A DNA stretch of 5,228 bases from the NCBI GenBank assembly GCA_018335615.1, contig JAGXRS010000185.1:1-5228 (forward strand). Direction: 5' to 3'. The DNA comes from Hydrogenophaga sp. (GTDB taxonomy: Bacteria; Pseudomonadota; Gammaproteobacteria; Burkholderiales; Burkholderiaceae_C). Below are positions 1-5,228 of this stretch, in pieces. A program made the translations under genes and the position numbers. The notes under the pieces are model-generated. The model saw only the letters and a list, made by a program, of their open reading frames with translations, searched no databases and had not been told where the DNA came from. Position 1 is the stretch's first letter. Every line of letters begins with the position of its first letter.

Positions 1-24
1 GGCACCGGCACCGGCACCGGCACC
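1..24. repeat. (GGCACC)4 hexamer tandem repeat encoding Ala-Pro
   Basis: There are four perfect GGCACC units, followed by a GGCGCC variant. In the TonB-like frame each unit reads Ala-Pro, so length changes stay in frame and only lengthen or shorten the periplasmic linker. The array starts at the first base of the window and its true copy number is unknown. Confidence 0.85.
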
Positions 25-685
25 GGCGCCCATTCCCGCACCCGCTCCCGACCTGTCCACCGCCCGTGCGCCCGAACTGCCCGAGCCGGCCGAACCCCCG
101 CCCGCGCAGGCCTTCATGGCCGCGCCGCCCGCACCCACTGCCCAGGAATGGGCGCAGGCCGCCACCTACACGCTCAAGAACAGCAAGCGCTACCGCTACC
201 ACTGGGGCCAGCACGTTCGCAGCCTGATGGGCACCGCCTTTGAAGGCCCCGAGCAAGGCGCGGTGCGCTTTCGCATCGAGATCGCCCCCAGCGGCCAACT
301 CGCCCAGCTCGCCACCTTGTGGAGCACCTCGGCGGCGATCGAGCAACGCGCCCGCCAGGCCATCGAGCAGCTGCCAGCGCTGCCACCCACGCCCGACGGC
401 CAACCGCTGGTGTTCGAAAAGACCCTCGTTTTCGACGCCTTCACCACCGACGCCCCGCCGCTGTACAAAGACGACTGCGAGCCCGACCCGCCGCAGCACG
501 GCAACCGTTTTGCGTGGGACGGCCGCTCACCCCAGGTCGCCGCCGCGCAGCCCCAGGCCACGCGGCTAGACCCCGTCGCCTACGCCGAATGCCTCAGGCA
601 ACTGCCGCCAGACAGCATCGAAGCCGAGGCCGCCAGCGACGAACGCCAGCAAAAACAGTGGGCCTCGCCCACCCTGGGGCGCTGA
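2..685 (+). CDS. TonB-like energy transducer, C-terminal part (5' end outside window)
   Basis: The frame is open from the left edge to the TGA at 683-685, giving 227 visible residues. Residues 1-38 are an Ala-Pro/Pro-Glu rich stretch typical of the periplasm-spanning linker of TonB proteins. Residues ~55-150 resemble a TonB C-terminal domain: a VRFRIEIAPSGQL strand, an AIEQRARQAIEQLPALPP helix and turn, then FEKTLVFDAF. TonB couples the inner-membrane proton motive force (through ExbB/ExbD) to outer-membrane receptors. The membrane anchor would lie upstream and is not seen. A ~75-residue tail with two cysteines (DDCEPDPP and YAECLRQLP) follows the domain; I recall similar tails in Comamonadaceae TonB-family proteins. 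An internal ATG at 116 exists, but the proline-rich frame continues upstream of it, so I do not take it as the start. Which receptor it serves cannot be told. The gene converges on the minus-strand accessory genes. Confidence 0.7.
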   Translation, partial: APAPAPAPAPIPAPAPDLSTARAPELPEPAEPPPAQAFMAAPPAPTAQEWAQAATYTLKNSKRYRYHWGQHVRSLMGTAFEGPEQGAVRFRIEIAPSGQLAQLATLWSTSAAIEQRARQAIEQLPALPPTPDGQPLVFEKTLVFDAFTTDAPPLYKDDCEPDPPQHGNRFAWDGRSPQVAAAQPQATRLDPVAYAECLRQLPPDSIEAEAASDERQQKQWASPTLGR

Positions 686-699
686 GGGCCTGGGTGGGC
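667..699. terminator. Hairpin over the TonB-like stop codon, possible bidirectional terminator
   Basis: GCCCACCC (667-674) pairs perfectly with GGGTGGGC (692-699), leaving a 17-nt loop that contains the TGA of the TonB-like gene. No T-run follows on either strand, so this is not a canonical intrinsic terminator. It lies where two convergent units meet, and the ORF6N relic loses family resemblance at the same spot (about 697). Confidence 0.3.
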
Positions 700-1004
700 C
701 AGGTCGCGGTGTTCAATGGCCGCCTCGCGCAGCTTCACGAAGGCGCGCACCACGTCAATCCCATCTCCACCGCCTGTTGGGACGCCAGCACGTTGGTGAC
801 CTGGATGGCGCCGTGTTCCGTGAAGGCGTAAGGCAGGGTTTTTGAGAATTTGAGCTTGGCGAGGTGGTCGCCATTTGCGACCACCTCGGCCTTTTCGGCG
901 GCTGTCAGCTGAAACAGAAAGTCCGGCGAAAACCGGTCGGCGTTGCGTTTAACGGTTGGGTTTGCTTCCCTCGCAAGGCGGTTGTGTCGCAGCCAAGGGC
1001 GCAT
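697..1004 (-). pseudogene. ORF6N-domain protein remnant, frameshifted and truncated
   Basis: From about 962 downward the minus strand reads NPTVKRNADRFSPDFLFQLT, then LPYAFTEHGAIQVTNVLAS and QQAVEMG. These match the ORF6N domain found in phage and mobile-element DNA-binding proteins (compare the usual NQAVKRNAERFPEDFMFQLT and YAFTEQGVAMLSSVL). The frame then runs to a TGA at 735-737. The family sequence resumes in another frame from about 767 to 697 as IDVVRAFVKLREAAIEHRDLA, so one base appears to have been lost near 767-770. The expected N-terminal segment (around LYGV and the preceding strands) is missing: residues 1-14 after the ATG at 1004 do not resemble the family and no clear ribosome binding site precedes them. 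The usual C-terminal coiled region is also absent. I read it as a dead gene. A sequencing error could explain the frameshift but not the two missing ends. Confidence 0.7.
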
Positions 1005-1010
1005 GTCGCG

Positions 1011-1256
1011 TTACCCGTGCAGCGAACGAATGGAAACGCCGAAGCGGGCGAACCGACTCAAGACATCGCGAACACTGTGGCGCACCACGTCCTCCACGCA
1101 GCCTGGCGAACTGGACACGGTGATTTGAACGACCCGCCCCGCGTACCGCACCACCAGCTTGGGGTGTTTGCGGGTAGGGTGTAACTGAGCCTCCATGCTT
1201 GGGCACAGGCGGCGCACGGCTTGCAGTGCCAGACGGTGGTGTTTCTGCAATCTCAT
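1011..1256 (-). CDS. Small basic protein of 81 aa, unknown; weak HicA-like resemblance
   Basis: The ATG at 1256 is preceded, after 7 nt, by a strong AAGGGAG (1264-1270), which makes this start convincing. The product is small and basic (MRLQKHHRLALQAVRRLCPS at the N-terminus). Its middle, KHPKLVVRYAGRVVQITVSS, followed by SPGCVEDVVRHSVRDVLSRF, suggests two or three beta strands and a helix. The strand with a polar loop, an SP turn and a basic helix recalls HicA-like small RNA-binding folds and phage-borne relatives, but I cannot assign a family. No HicB-like antitoxin lies next to it. It is the first gene after the intrinsic terminator at 1286-1323, so it needs read-through or its own promoter, and none is obvious in the ~30 bases between them. 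The stop at 1011-1013 is 6 bp from the ATG at the head of the ORF6N remnant. Confidence 0.6.
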   Translation of the reverse strand: MRLQKHHRLALQAVRRLCPSMEAQLHPTRKHPKLVVRYAGRVVQITVSSSPGCVEDVVRHSVRDVLSRFARFGVSIRSLHG

Positions 1257-1263
1257 CTTTTTT

Positions 1264-1270
1264 CTCCCTT
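1264..1270 (-). promoter_or_regulatory. Shine-Dalgarno of the 81-aa gene
   Basis: On the minus strand it reads AAGGGAG, then a 7-nt A-rich spacer (AAAAAAG) and the ATG at 1256. This is among the best ribosome binding sites in the window and decides the start. Confidence 0.75.
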
Positions 1271-1285
1271 GTTTGCATCGGTTTC

Positions 1286-1323
1286 AAAAAGCCGCCCCGT
1301 CGGCCTGAGCTGTTAGGGGCGGC
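1286..1323 (-). terminator. Intrinsic (Rho-independent) terminator
   Basis: On the minus strand GCCGCCCC (1323-1316) pairs perfectly with GGGGCGGC (1298-1291) over a 17-nt loop and is followed directly by TTTTTG (1290-1285). The GC-only 8-bp stem plus T-run is the canonical arrangement. It lies 14 nt after the stop of the 27-aa gene and 29 nt before the start of the 81-aa gene. It either ends the regulator/27-aa transcript or acts as an attenuator for the next gene. Confidence 0.8.
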
Positions 1324-1337
1324 AAACCTGCACGGGT

Positions 1338-1421
1338 TTACTTGCGGGGCGGGTTGTTGCTGCGGCCACCGCCCGACGGGTTGGGGGTCTTGCTCGGGGC
1401 GTTTTCGAGTTGAAACAACAT
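1338..1421 (-). CDS. Very small protein of 27 aa, unknown
   Basis: The ATG at 1421 lies 6 nt downstream of AAGGAG (1428-1433). The frame encodes 27 residues, MLFQLENAPSKTPNPS followed by a GGGRSNNPPRK tail, and ends in TAA at 1340-1338. The product is short, basic, rich in Pro, Gly, Ser and Asn, and likely disordered, with no signal peptide or membrane segment. I do not recognise a family with certainty, though Gly-Arg-Asn-Asn-Pro-Pro tails are familiar from unannotated small proteins of Burkholderiales. It lies 84 bp downstream of the XRE-type regulator on the same strand and is followed within 14 nt by the intrinsic terminator, so it is plausibly the last gene of that transcript. A leader-peptide role for the downstream 81-aa gene is an alternative. 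Its length alone gives weak statistical support; the ribosome binding site and terminator are the real evidence. Confidence 0.5.
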   Translation of the reverse strand: MLFQLENAPSKTPNPSGGGRSNNPPRK

Positions 1422-1427
1422 GCTTTT

Positions 1428-1433
1428 CTCCTT
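1428..1433 (-). promoter_or_regulatory. Shine-Dalgarno of the 27-aa gene
   Basis: The minus strand reads AAGGAG, AAAAGC, then the ATG at 1421. It is a near-consensus site at standard spacing and the main reason to believe this tiny gene is translated. Confidence 0.65.
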
Positions 1434-1505
1434 GGCCCGGAAACGTAGGGACGAGCGACACCAGTCCGGGCCCACGCCGGCGCTGCTCGTGAAAAGGGTT
1501 TGGCG

Positions 1506-2921
1506 TTAGGCCGCTGTCAGCCAGGCGGGACGTTGCGGGCCGATGGCGACCTGTTCTTGGCTGGCATCGAGATTGGTTTTCAGGCGCTCGGCCAACACTT
1601 GCGCGTCTTGGTGCCGCCACGGCGCATGCCGCAGTTCCCCCGACGCGGTTTCTTCTACGAGCCGTATGAAGAAAGTCCTGCCGTCGGGCTCCAGCCTGTA
1701 TCGGGAAGCTTCGTAGCTCGTGACCGATTTGGTGTGAATCCGGACTCCCGAGTCTGACGCTTCAATGCTCCACCAGTCTGCTGGGATGGGGATGAGCAGC
1801 GGAGCCAGCACGTCGTCCCAAAGGCCGGAGGTCAGCCAGTTGGTGACCAAAGAATGTTCGTTGCCCGCTGTGCGAAAGTTGGCGCGAATCTCATCGGGGT
1901 ATTCGTCCAGGCAGCCTTTATGGACGGCAATGTTCTTCCATCGGTCACTGTCCTCCGCAGTATCTGCATTCTCGGGCTTGACCCATTGCCGCACCTGCAG
2001 CCGTAGGCGTCCCAGATCGCGCGGCCATTCGTCTTCCGCCTTGAAGCCCTTGACGAAGTTGGCATGCTGCGAAGCCCAGTTCACAAGTCCAAACGGTCCA
2101 TTAAGTGACCATCGGTCCCATTCGGTGGGCTTGACCCATTGCAGCCCTGGGATGCTGGGCGCACATCGCACAAAGCTGAACTCCTTGAAGCGCCTGGGGT
2201 GCGAAGGGGGTTGAAGCAGCACCCTGAGCCACGGGGCGTCCTCGCTCAGTTCCACGCGGGCGTCGCTCTCACTCAAAGCGTCAAGCCACTTCGCGCCCTC
2301 TGTGGTGACTTGATAGCGCACTTCTGACACGCCCAGCACCATTTGCGTTTCGCGGTGCCCGTATGTGTTGATGATCAAGAGCCAGTAGCCATGCTGGCTG
2401 GTGGGGCGATGCAGTTCTTCTGTGGTCCAGCCCGTGAGCGCTGCAAGTTGTGTCAGTTCATCGCTTCTCTGCTCCAGTTGTGCCACTTCGAGTCGGAAAG
2501 AGATGTTTTCAGCCAGTTCGCCGAGCGGGTCGTCCGCGTCGTTATGGCGCTCCAGCGCGTGTTCCAGCAATACATTGCCGCCGCTGTCGAGCTGTCCGCG
2601 CAACTGTTTTTTGATCTCGTTAATGCGGTTGGGCGGCGGTTCGGGCTGCCCCCCACACAAGAGGTCGAAAAGCTTGCTTGGATCACGGTGAAGCTTTTCC
2701 GCCAAACCCCTTGCCAGTTTTTCAACGGTTGCTTTGGTCGTCCGTCCACTCTGCTCAATGCGCTGATAAGACCGTGATTTGGTCTGTGCAGAGCTGGTGT
2801 TGCTGCGCACAACGAACGCGCCCAAGTGCTCCTGAGTCAATTTCGCCTCCTCCCGCAGCGCCAACAACCTGGCTGTATGGATGCGAATCCCGTTGGGTCG
2901 ACCAATCTTTTTCATGCTCAT
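1506..2921 (-). CDS. XRE-type helix-turn-helix protein with large unknown C-terminal region (471 aa)
   Basis: Residues ~17-77 form an XRE/Cro-like helix-turn-helix: ARLLALREEAKLTQEHLGAF (first helices and the LTQEHL turn), then SYQRIEQSGRTTKATVEKLA (recognition and stabilising helices). The loop between them (RSNTSSAQTKSR) is longer than usual. Residues ~95-160 look helical and charged. From ~170 to 471 the protein is Trp-rich (for example YWLLIINTYGHRE, PTEWDRWSLNGPFGLVNW and PADWWSIEASDSGVRIHT), suggesting a globular beta-rich effector or sensing domain that I cannot name. It is far longer than the ~80-100 aa controller proteins of restriction-modification systems. The two possible starts are the ATG at 2921 and the one at 2915 (MSMKK). 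The only upstream purine-rich stretch, GACGGA, is weak and fits the second slightly better. GC content is visibly lower (about 60% in the stretch sampled) than in the divergent methyltransferase (about 73%). The layout suggests it binds the shared intergenic region and regulates itself and/or the restriction-modification gene; that is inference. Confidence 0.8.
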   Translation of the reverse strand: MSMKKIGRPNGIRIHTARLLALREEAKLTQEHLGAFVVRSNTSSAQTKSRSYQRIEQSGRTTKATVEKLARGLAEKLHRDPSKLFDLLCGGQPEPPPNRINEIKKQLRGQLDSGGNVLLEHALERHNDADDPLGELAENISFRLEVAQLEQRSDELTQLAALTGWTTEELHRPTSQHGYWLLIINTYGHRETQMVLGVSEVRYQVTTEGAKWLDALSESDARVELSEDAPWLRVLLQPPSHPRRFKEFSFVRCAPSIPGLQWVKPTEWDRWSLNGPFGLVNWASQHANFVKGFKAEDEWPRDLGRLRLQVRQWVKPENADTAEDSDRWKNIAVHKGCLDEYPDEIRANFRTAGNEHSLVTNWLTSGLWDDVLAPLLIPIPADWWSIEASDSGVRIHTKSVTSYEASRYRLEPDGRTFFIRLVEETASGELRHAPWRHQDAQVLAERLKTNLDASQEQVAIGPQRPAWLTAA

Positions 2922-3056
2922 ATCCGTCTTGCTAAATTAGTTCGCGAATCTTCACCGGTTGAATTGGTGATGTAAATAGCGAGACTTACGGCATAAAACG
3001 GCATAAATTGACTTGTAAGTAAAAAGCTCGCTTATCCCCGCCCATATCATTCAGGC
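2922..3056. promoter_or_regulatory. AT-rich divergent promoter/operator region
   Basis: These 135 bases separate the start codons of two divergent genes. GC is near 43% against 60-73% in the flanking genes. The region holds a perfect palindrome TTCGCGAA (2941-2948), an inverted repeat TCACC/GGTGA (2952-2956 and 2966-2970), a 10-bp tandem repeat (2988-3007) and a larger dyad (2978-3032). For the plus-strand gene TTGACT (3008-3013) is a good -35 candidate, but the -10 candidate 17 bp later (CTTATC, 3031-3036) is poor. That would leave a leader of only about 12-15 nt. I see no convincing minus-strand promoter. Confidence 0.55.
2978..3032. repeat. Nested dyad with 10-bp tandem direct repeat, candidate operator
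   Basis: ACGGCATAAA occurs twice in perfect tandem (2988-2997 and 2998-3007), a period close to one helical turn. The pair is flanked by an inverted repeat, ACTTAC (2984-2989) and GTAAGT (3015-3020), and outside that by AGCGAG (2978-2983) and CTCGCT (3027-3032). The right arm also contains ACTT-GT-AAGT (3011-3020), which overlaps the candidate -35 TTGACT. Direct and inverted symmetry over a putative promoter is what a dimeric helix-turn-helix regulator would use. Confidence 0.55.
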
Positions 3057-5228
3057 ATGCACCACCACACCCCAGGGACCCCCACCGCCACGGCATCCAG
3101 CGCTGTCACCGCTGACGCCACCACCGCCGTAGCCCGCGACACCGCCGCCGCCCACGCCTTCATCGCCCGCTGGCGCGGCGTCACCGCGTCCGAGCTGTCC
3201 ACCTCGCAGAGCTTTGTCATCGAACTCTGCGCGCTGCTCGGGGTGGATGCGCCGCACCCCACGCCCGACCAGCGCTACATGTTCGAGCGGCCCATCACCT
3301 TCCAGCACGGCGACGGCAGCACCAGCGCCGGGCGGGTCGATTGCTACAAGCGCGCGCACTTCGTGTGGGAGAGCAAAAAGCTCAAGACCGGCGTGCAGGC
3401 GCAACGCACCGGCAACACCAGCGGCACCCCCATCACCACCAAAGCCTTCGACGACGCCTTGCTCAAGGCCCGCCAGCAGGCCGAGAACTACGCCCGCGCG
3501 CTGCCCGCATCGGAAGGCCGCCCGCCCTTTGTGGTGGTGGTGGACGTGGGCCATGTGATCGAGCTCTACGCCGAGTTCACCCGCAGCGGCGCCACCTACA
3601 CACCGTTCCCCGACCCGCGCAGCCACCGCATCCGCCTGGAACAGCTGGCCGACCCGCTCATGCGCGCCCGCCTGACCGCGCTGTGGACCGACCCGCTCAG
3701 CCTCGACCCCTCGCGCATCAGCGCCAAGGTCACGCGCGCCGTGGCCGCCGAGCTGGCCGAGCTGGCCAAAAGCCTCGAAGCCGCCGGCCACGCGCCGCAG
3801 GCCGTGGCCGCCTTCCTCACCCGCTGCCTCTTCAGCATGTTTGCCGAAGACGTGGGCCTGCTGCCCAGCACCCACACCCCGGGCCGCGCCGAGGCGGCCG
3901 ACGCCCTGGGCAGCTTCACCCACCTGCTCAAAACCTTCCGCGAACAGCCCGCCACGCTGGTGCAGATGCTCAAGGTGTTCTGGCAGGCCATGGACGCCGG
4001 CGGCTTCAACGCCGCCATTGCGCACAACGTGCTGCGCTTCAACGGCAAGCTGTTCAAGGGCGCCGGGGTGGACGGCTACGTGCTGCCGCTCAACACCGCG
4101 CAGATCGACGGCCTGTTGCGCGCCGCCCAGGCCAACTGGCAAGAGGTGGAGCCCGCCATCTTCGGCACCCTGCTGGAGCGCGCGCTCGACCCCACCGAAC
4201 GCCACGCCCTGGGCGCCCACTACACGCCGCGTGCCTATGTGGAGCGGCTGGTGCTGCCCACCGTGGTGGAGCCGCTGCGCGCCGACTGGGCCAACGCGCA
4301 GGCGGCAGCCGTGTTGCTGGCGCGCGAGGCCGACGAGCTGGAGGGCAAAAAGCGCGAAGCCAAACAGGAAGAAGCCCGCGCCGAGCTGCGCCGCTTCCAC
4401 CACCAGCTCTGCACCACCCGCGTGCTGGACCCGGCCTGTGGCAGCGGCAACTTCCTGTATGTGACGCTGGAGCACCTGAAGCGGCTGGAAGGCGAGGTGA
4501 TGAACCAGCTCGACGCCATGGGCCAGACGCAGGACAAGCTCGGCCTGGAGGGCGAAACCGTCACGCTGCAGCAGCTGCGCGGCATCGAGCTGAACCAGCG
4601 CGCCGCCGCTCTGGCCGAGCTGGTGCTGTGGATCGGCTGGCTGCAATGGCATGTGCGCACGCGCGGCCTGGCCAGCGTGGCCGAGCCCGTGGTGCACGAC
4701 TACGGCAACATCGAACACCGCGACGCCGTGCTGGCGTATGACCGTGCCGAGCCCGCGCTGGACGCGAGCGGCAAAGCCATCACCCGCTGGGACGGTGTGA
4801 CGTTCAAGACCCACCCCGTGACGGGCGAGCCCGTGCCCGACGACGCCGCGCAGGTGCCGCAGTGGGCCTACGTGAACCCGCGCCCGGCCGAGTGGCCGGC
4901 GGCGGAATTCATCGTGGGGAATCCGCCGTTTATTGGTGCCGGGGCCATGCGTGCCGCGCTGGGCGACGGCTACGCGCAGACCCTGCGCGCCACCTGGCCC
5001 GACGTGCCCGAAAGCGCCGACTTTGTCATGTACTGGTGGCACCACGCGGCCTGCCAGGTACGAGCGGGCAGCGCCCGGCGCTTCGGCTTCATCACCACCA
5101 ACAGCCTGCGCCAGACCTTCAACCGGCGTGTGGTGCAGGCTGCACTGGATGGCGAGTCTGTCCCAGCAGCTGCGACGGGGAATGCCGGGGGCCTCATGCT
5201 GCCAAACGCGCAGAAATCGGCCCCCGGC
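3057..5228 (+). CDS. MmeI-like fused restriction endonuclease / DNA adenine methyltransferase (3' end outside window)
   Basis: The frame is open from the ATG at 3057 to the right edge (724 codons). Residues ~20-175 form the nuclease domain: GRVD95, nine residues, then E105-S-K107, a PD-(D/E)XK site with the D-x9-ExK spacing known for MmeI, followed by a hydrophobic FVVVVDVGHVIELYAEF (158-174). A helical spacer follows. The methyltransferase has LGAHYTP (385-391, motif X region), DPACGSGNF (458-466, SAM-binding motif I) and NPPF (622-625, motif IV). This order defines the gamma class, which makes N6-methyladenine. Such single-chain Type IIG/IIL enzymes modify one strand and cut at a fixed distance, with specificity set by a C-terminal TRD that is not in this window. 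Up to SLRQTFNRRVVQAAL (to residue 697) the sequence fits the family; the last ~27 residues do not and carry atypical codons, hinting at disruption. The start has no clear Shine-Dalgarno and no alternative upstream, since an in-frame TGA lies at 3009-3011. Confidence 0.85.
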   Translation, partial: MHHHTPGTPTATASSAVTADATTAVARDTAAAHAFIARWRGVTASELSTSQSFVIELCALLGVDAPHPTPDQRYMFERPITFQHGDGSTSAGRVDCYKRAHFVWESKKLKTGVQAQRTGNTSGTPITTKAFDDALLKARQQAENYARALPASEGRPPFVVVVDVGHVIELYAEFTRSGATYTPFPDPRSHRIRLEQLADPLMRARLTALWTDPLSLDPSRISAKVTRAVAAELAELAKSLEAAGHAPQAVAAFLTRCLFSMFAEDVGLLPSTHTPGRAEAADALGSFTHLLKTFREQPATLVQMLKVFWQAMDAGGFNAAIAHNVLRFNGKLFKGAGVDGYVLPLNTAQIDGLLRAAQANWQEVEPAIFGTLLERALDPTERHALGAHYTPRAYVERLVLPTVVEPLRADWANAQAAAVLLAREADELEGKKREAKQEEARAELRRFHHQLCTTRVLDPACGSGNFLYVTLEHLKRLEGEVMNQLDAMGQTQDKLGLEGETVTLQQLRGIELNQRAAALAELVLWIGWLQWHVRTRGLASVAEPVVHDYGNIEHRDAVLAYDRAEPALDASGKAITRWDGVTFKTHPVTGEPVPDDAAQVPQWAYVNPRPAEWPAAEFIVGNPPFIGAGAMRAALGDGYAQTLRATWPDVPESADFVMYWWHHAACQVRAGSARRFGFITTNSLRQTFNRRVVQAALDGESVPAAATGNAGGLMLPNAQKSAPG
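5184..5228. repeat. Perfect 10-bp inverted repeat at the window edge
   Basis: GCCGGGGGCC (5184-5193) and GGCCCCCGGC (5219-5228) are exact reverse complements around a 25-nt loop. The second arm ends on the last base of the window, so the stem may extend outward. It lies inside the terminal part of the methyltransferase frame where family resemblance has been lost, as expected for a REP/MITE-like element or the end of an insertion. Confidence 0.6.

Noticed and set aside
116..118. ATG as the true start of the TonB-like gene
   Set aside because: The proline-rich frame continues to the left edge and is expected in the linker. Starting here would remove the membrane anchor and linker, and no ribosome binding site precedes the ATG.
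1451..1490. Inverted repeat ACGAGC/GCTCGT after the regulator gene as a terminator
   Set aside because: The stem is only 6 bp with a 28-nt loop and no T-run, and the same-strand 27-aa gene follows with its own ribosome binding site.
1501..1515. GTTAGGC resembling an integron core site (GTTRRRY) at the regulator's stop codon
   Set aside because: I found no paired inverse core or attC-like palindrome at a suitable distance, and no integrase. A 7-base degenerate match is expected by chance.
949..1620. A 223-codon minus-strand frame across the two small genes and the end of the regulator
   Set aside because: It overlaps the regulator gene's 3' end and both well-initiated small genes, runs through the intrinsic terminator, and has low-complexity Arg/Pro composition.
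2343..2777. Plus-strand frame of 144 codons inside the regulator gene
   Set aside because: It is antisense to a gene with a recognisable helix-turn-helix and has no ribosome binding site or family resemblance.
3008..3020. TTGACTTGTAAGT as a C-protein operator like those of Type II restriction-modification controllers
   Set aside because: It only partly resembles GACT-N-AGTC boxes, and the neighbouring regulator is not a C-protein by size. It is kept only as part of the candidate operator dyad.
3341..4741. A 466-codon plus-strand frame overlapping the methyltransferase
   Set aside because: It is an Arg/Ala/Gly-rich out-of-frame translation with no motifs, a GC artefact of the real frame.
3051..5045. 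A 664-codon open frame on the minus strand, antisense to the methyltransferase
   Set aside because: Its product is a low-complexity Gly/Ala/Val/His/Gln-rich string with no domain. It mirrors the plus-strand gene, whose G/C third positions suppress antisense stops. The plus frame carries the real motifs.
1..5228. CRISPR arrays, tRNA or rRNA genes
   Set aside because: No regularly spaced repeats of CRISPR length and no cloverleaf or rRNA signature were seen on either strand by eye.

Overview
The window is high-GC DNA with a strong preference for G or C at third codon positions. Its TonB-like protein and its MmeI-like methyltransferase both resemble Betaproteobacterial proteins, so a Comamonadaceae/Burkholderiales host is the best guess. 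That placement rests on recalled family resemblance, not on a search. The left edge is a (GGCACC)n tandem repeat and the right edge is exactly the end of a 10-bp inverted repeat, so this may be a short contig bounded by repeats.

Layout, left to right. Positions 2-685 (+) hold the C-terminal part of a TonB-type energy transducer, probably ordinary chromosomal backbone. Positions 697-1004 (-) hold a decayed, frameshifted ORF6N-domain gene. Positions 1011-1256 (-) and 1338-1421 (-) hold two very small genes (81 and 27 aa), each with a good Shine-Dalgarno sequence and separated by a convincing intrinsic terminator (1286-1323, -). Positions 1506-2921 (-) encode a 471-aa protein with an XRE-type helix-turn-helix at the N-terminus and a long C-terminal region I do not recognise. 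Positions 2922-3056 are an AT-rich divergent intergenic region with a 10-bp direct repeat nested in a dyad. Positions 3057-5228 (+) hold the first 724 codons of a fused restriction-modification enzyme of the MmeI (Type IIG/IIL) kind. It has an N-terminal PD-(D/E)XK nuclease motif and a gamma-class N6-adenine methyltransferase, and it runs off the right edge.

The most coherent reading is a defence cassette next to a conserved gene: a fused restriction-modification enzyme, a divergently transcribed DNA-binding protein that may control it through the shared intergenic dyad, and a tail of small or decayed accessory genes. The regulatory link is inferred from layout only. The last ~80 bases of the methyltransferase frame no longer look like the family and contain the inverted repeat, so the gene may be interrupted by a repeat or mobile element at that edge.
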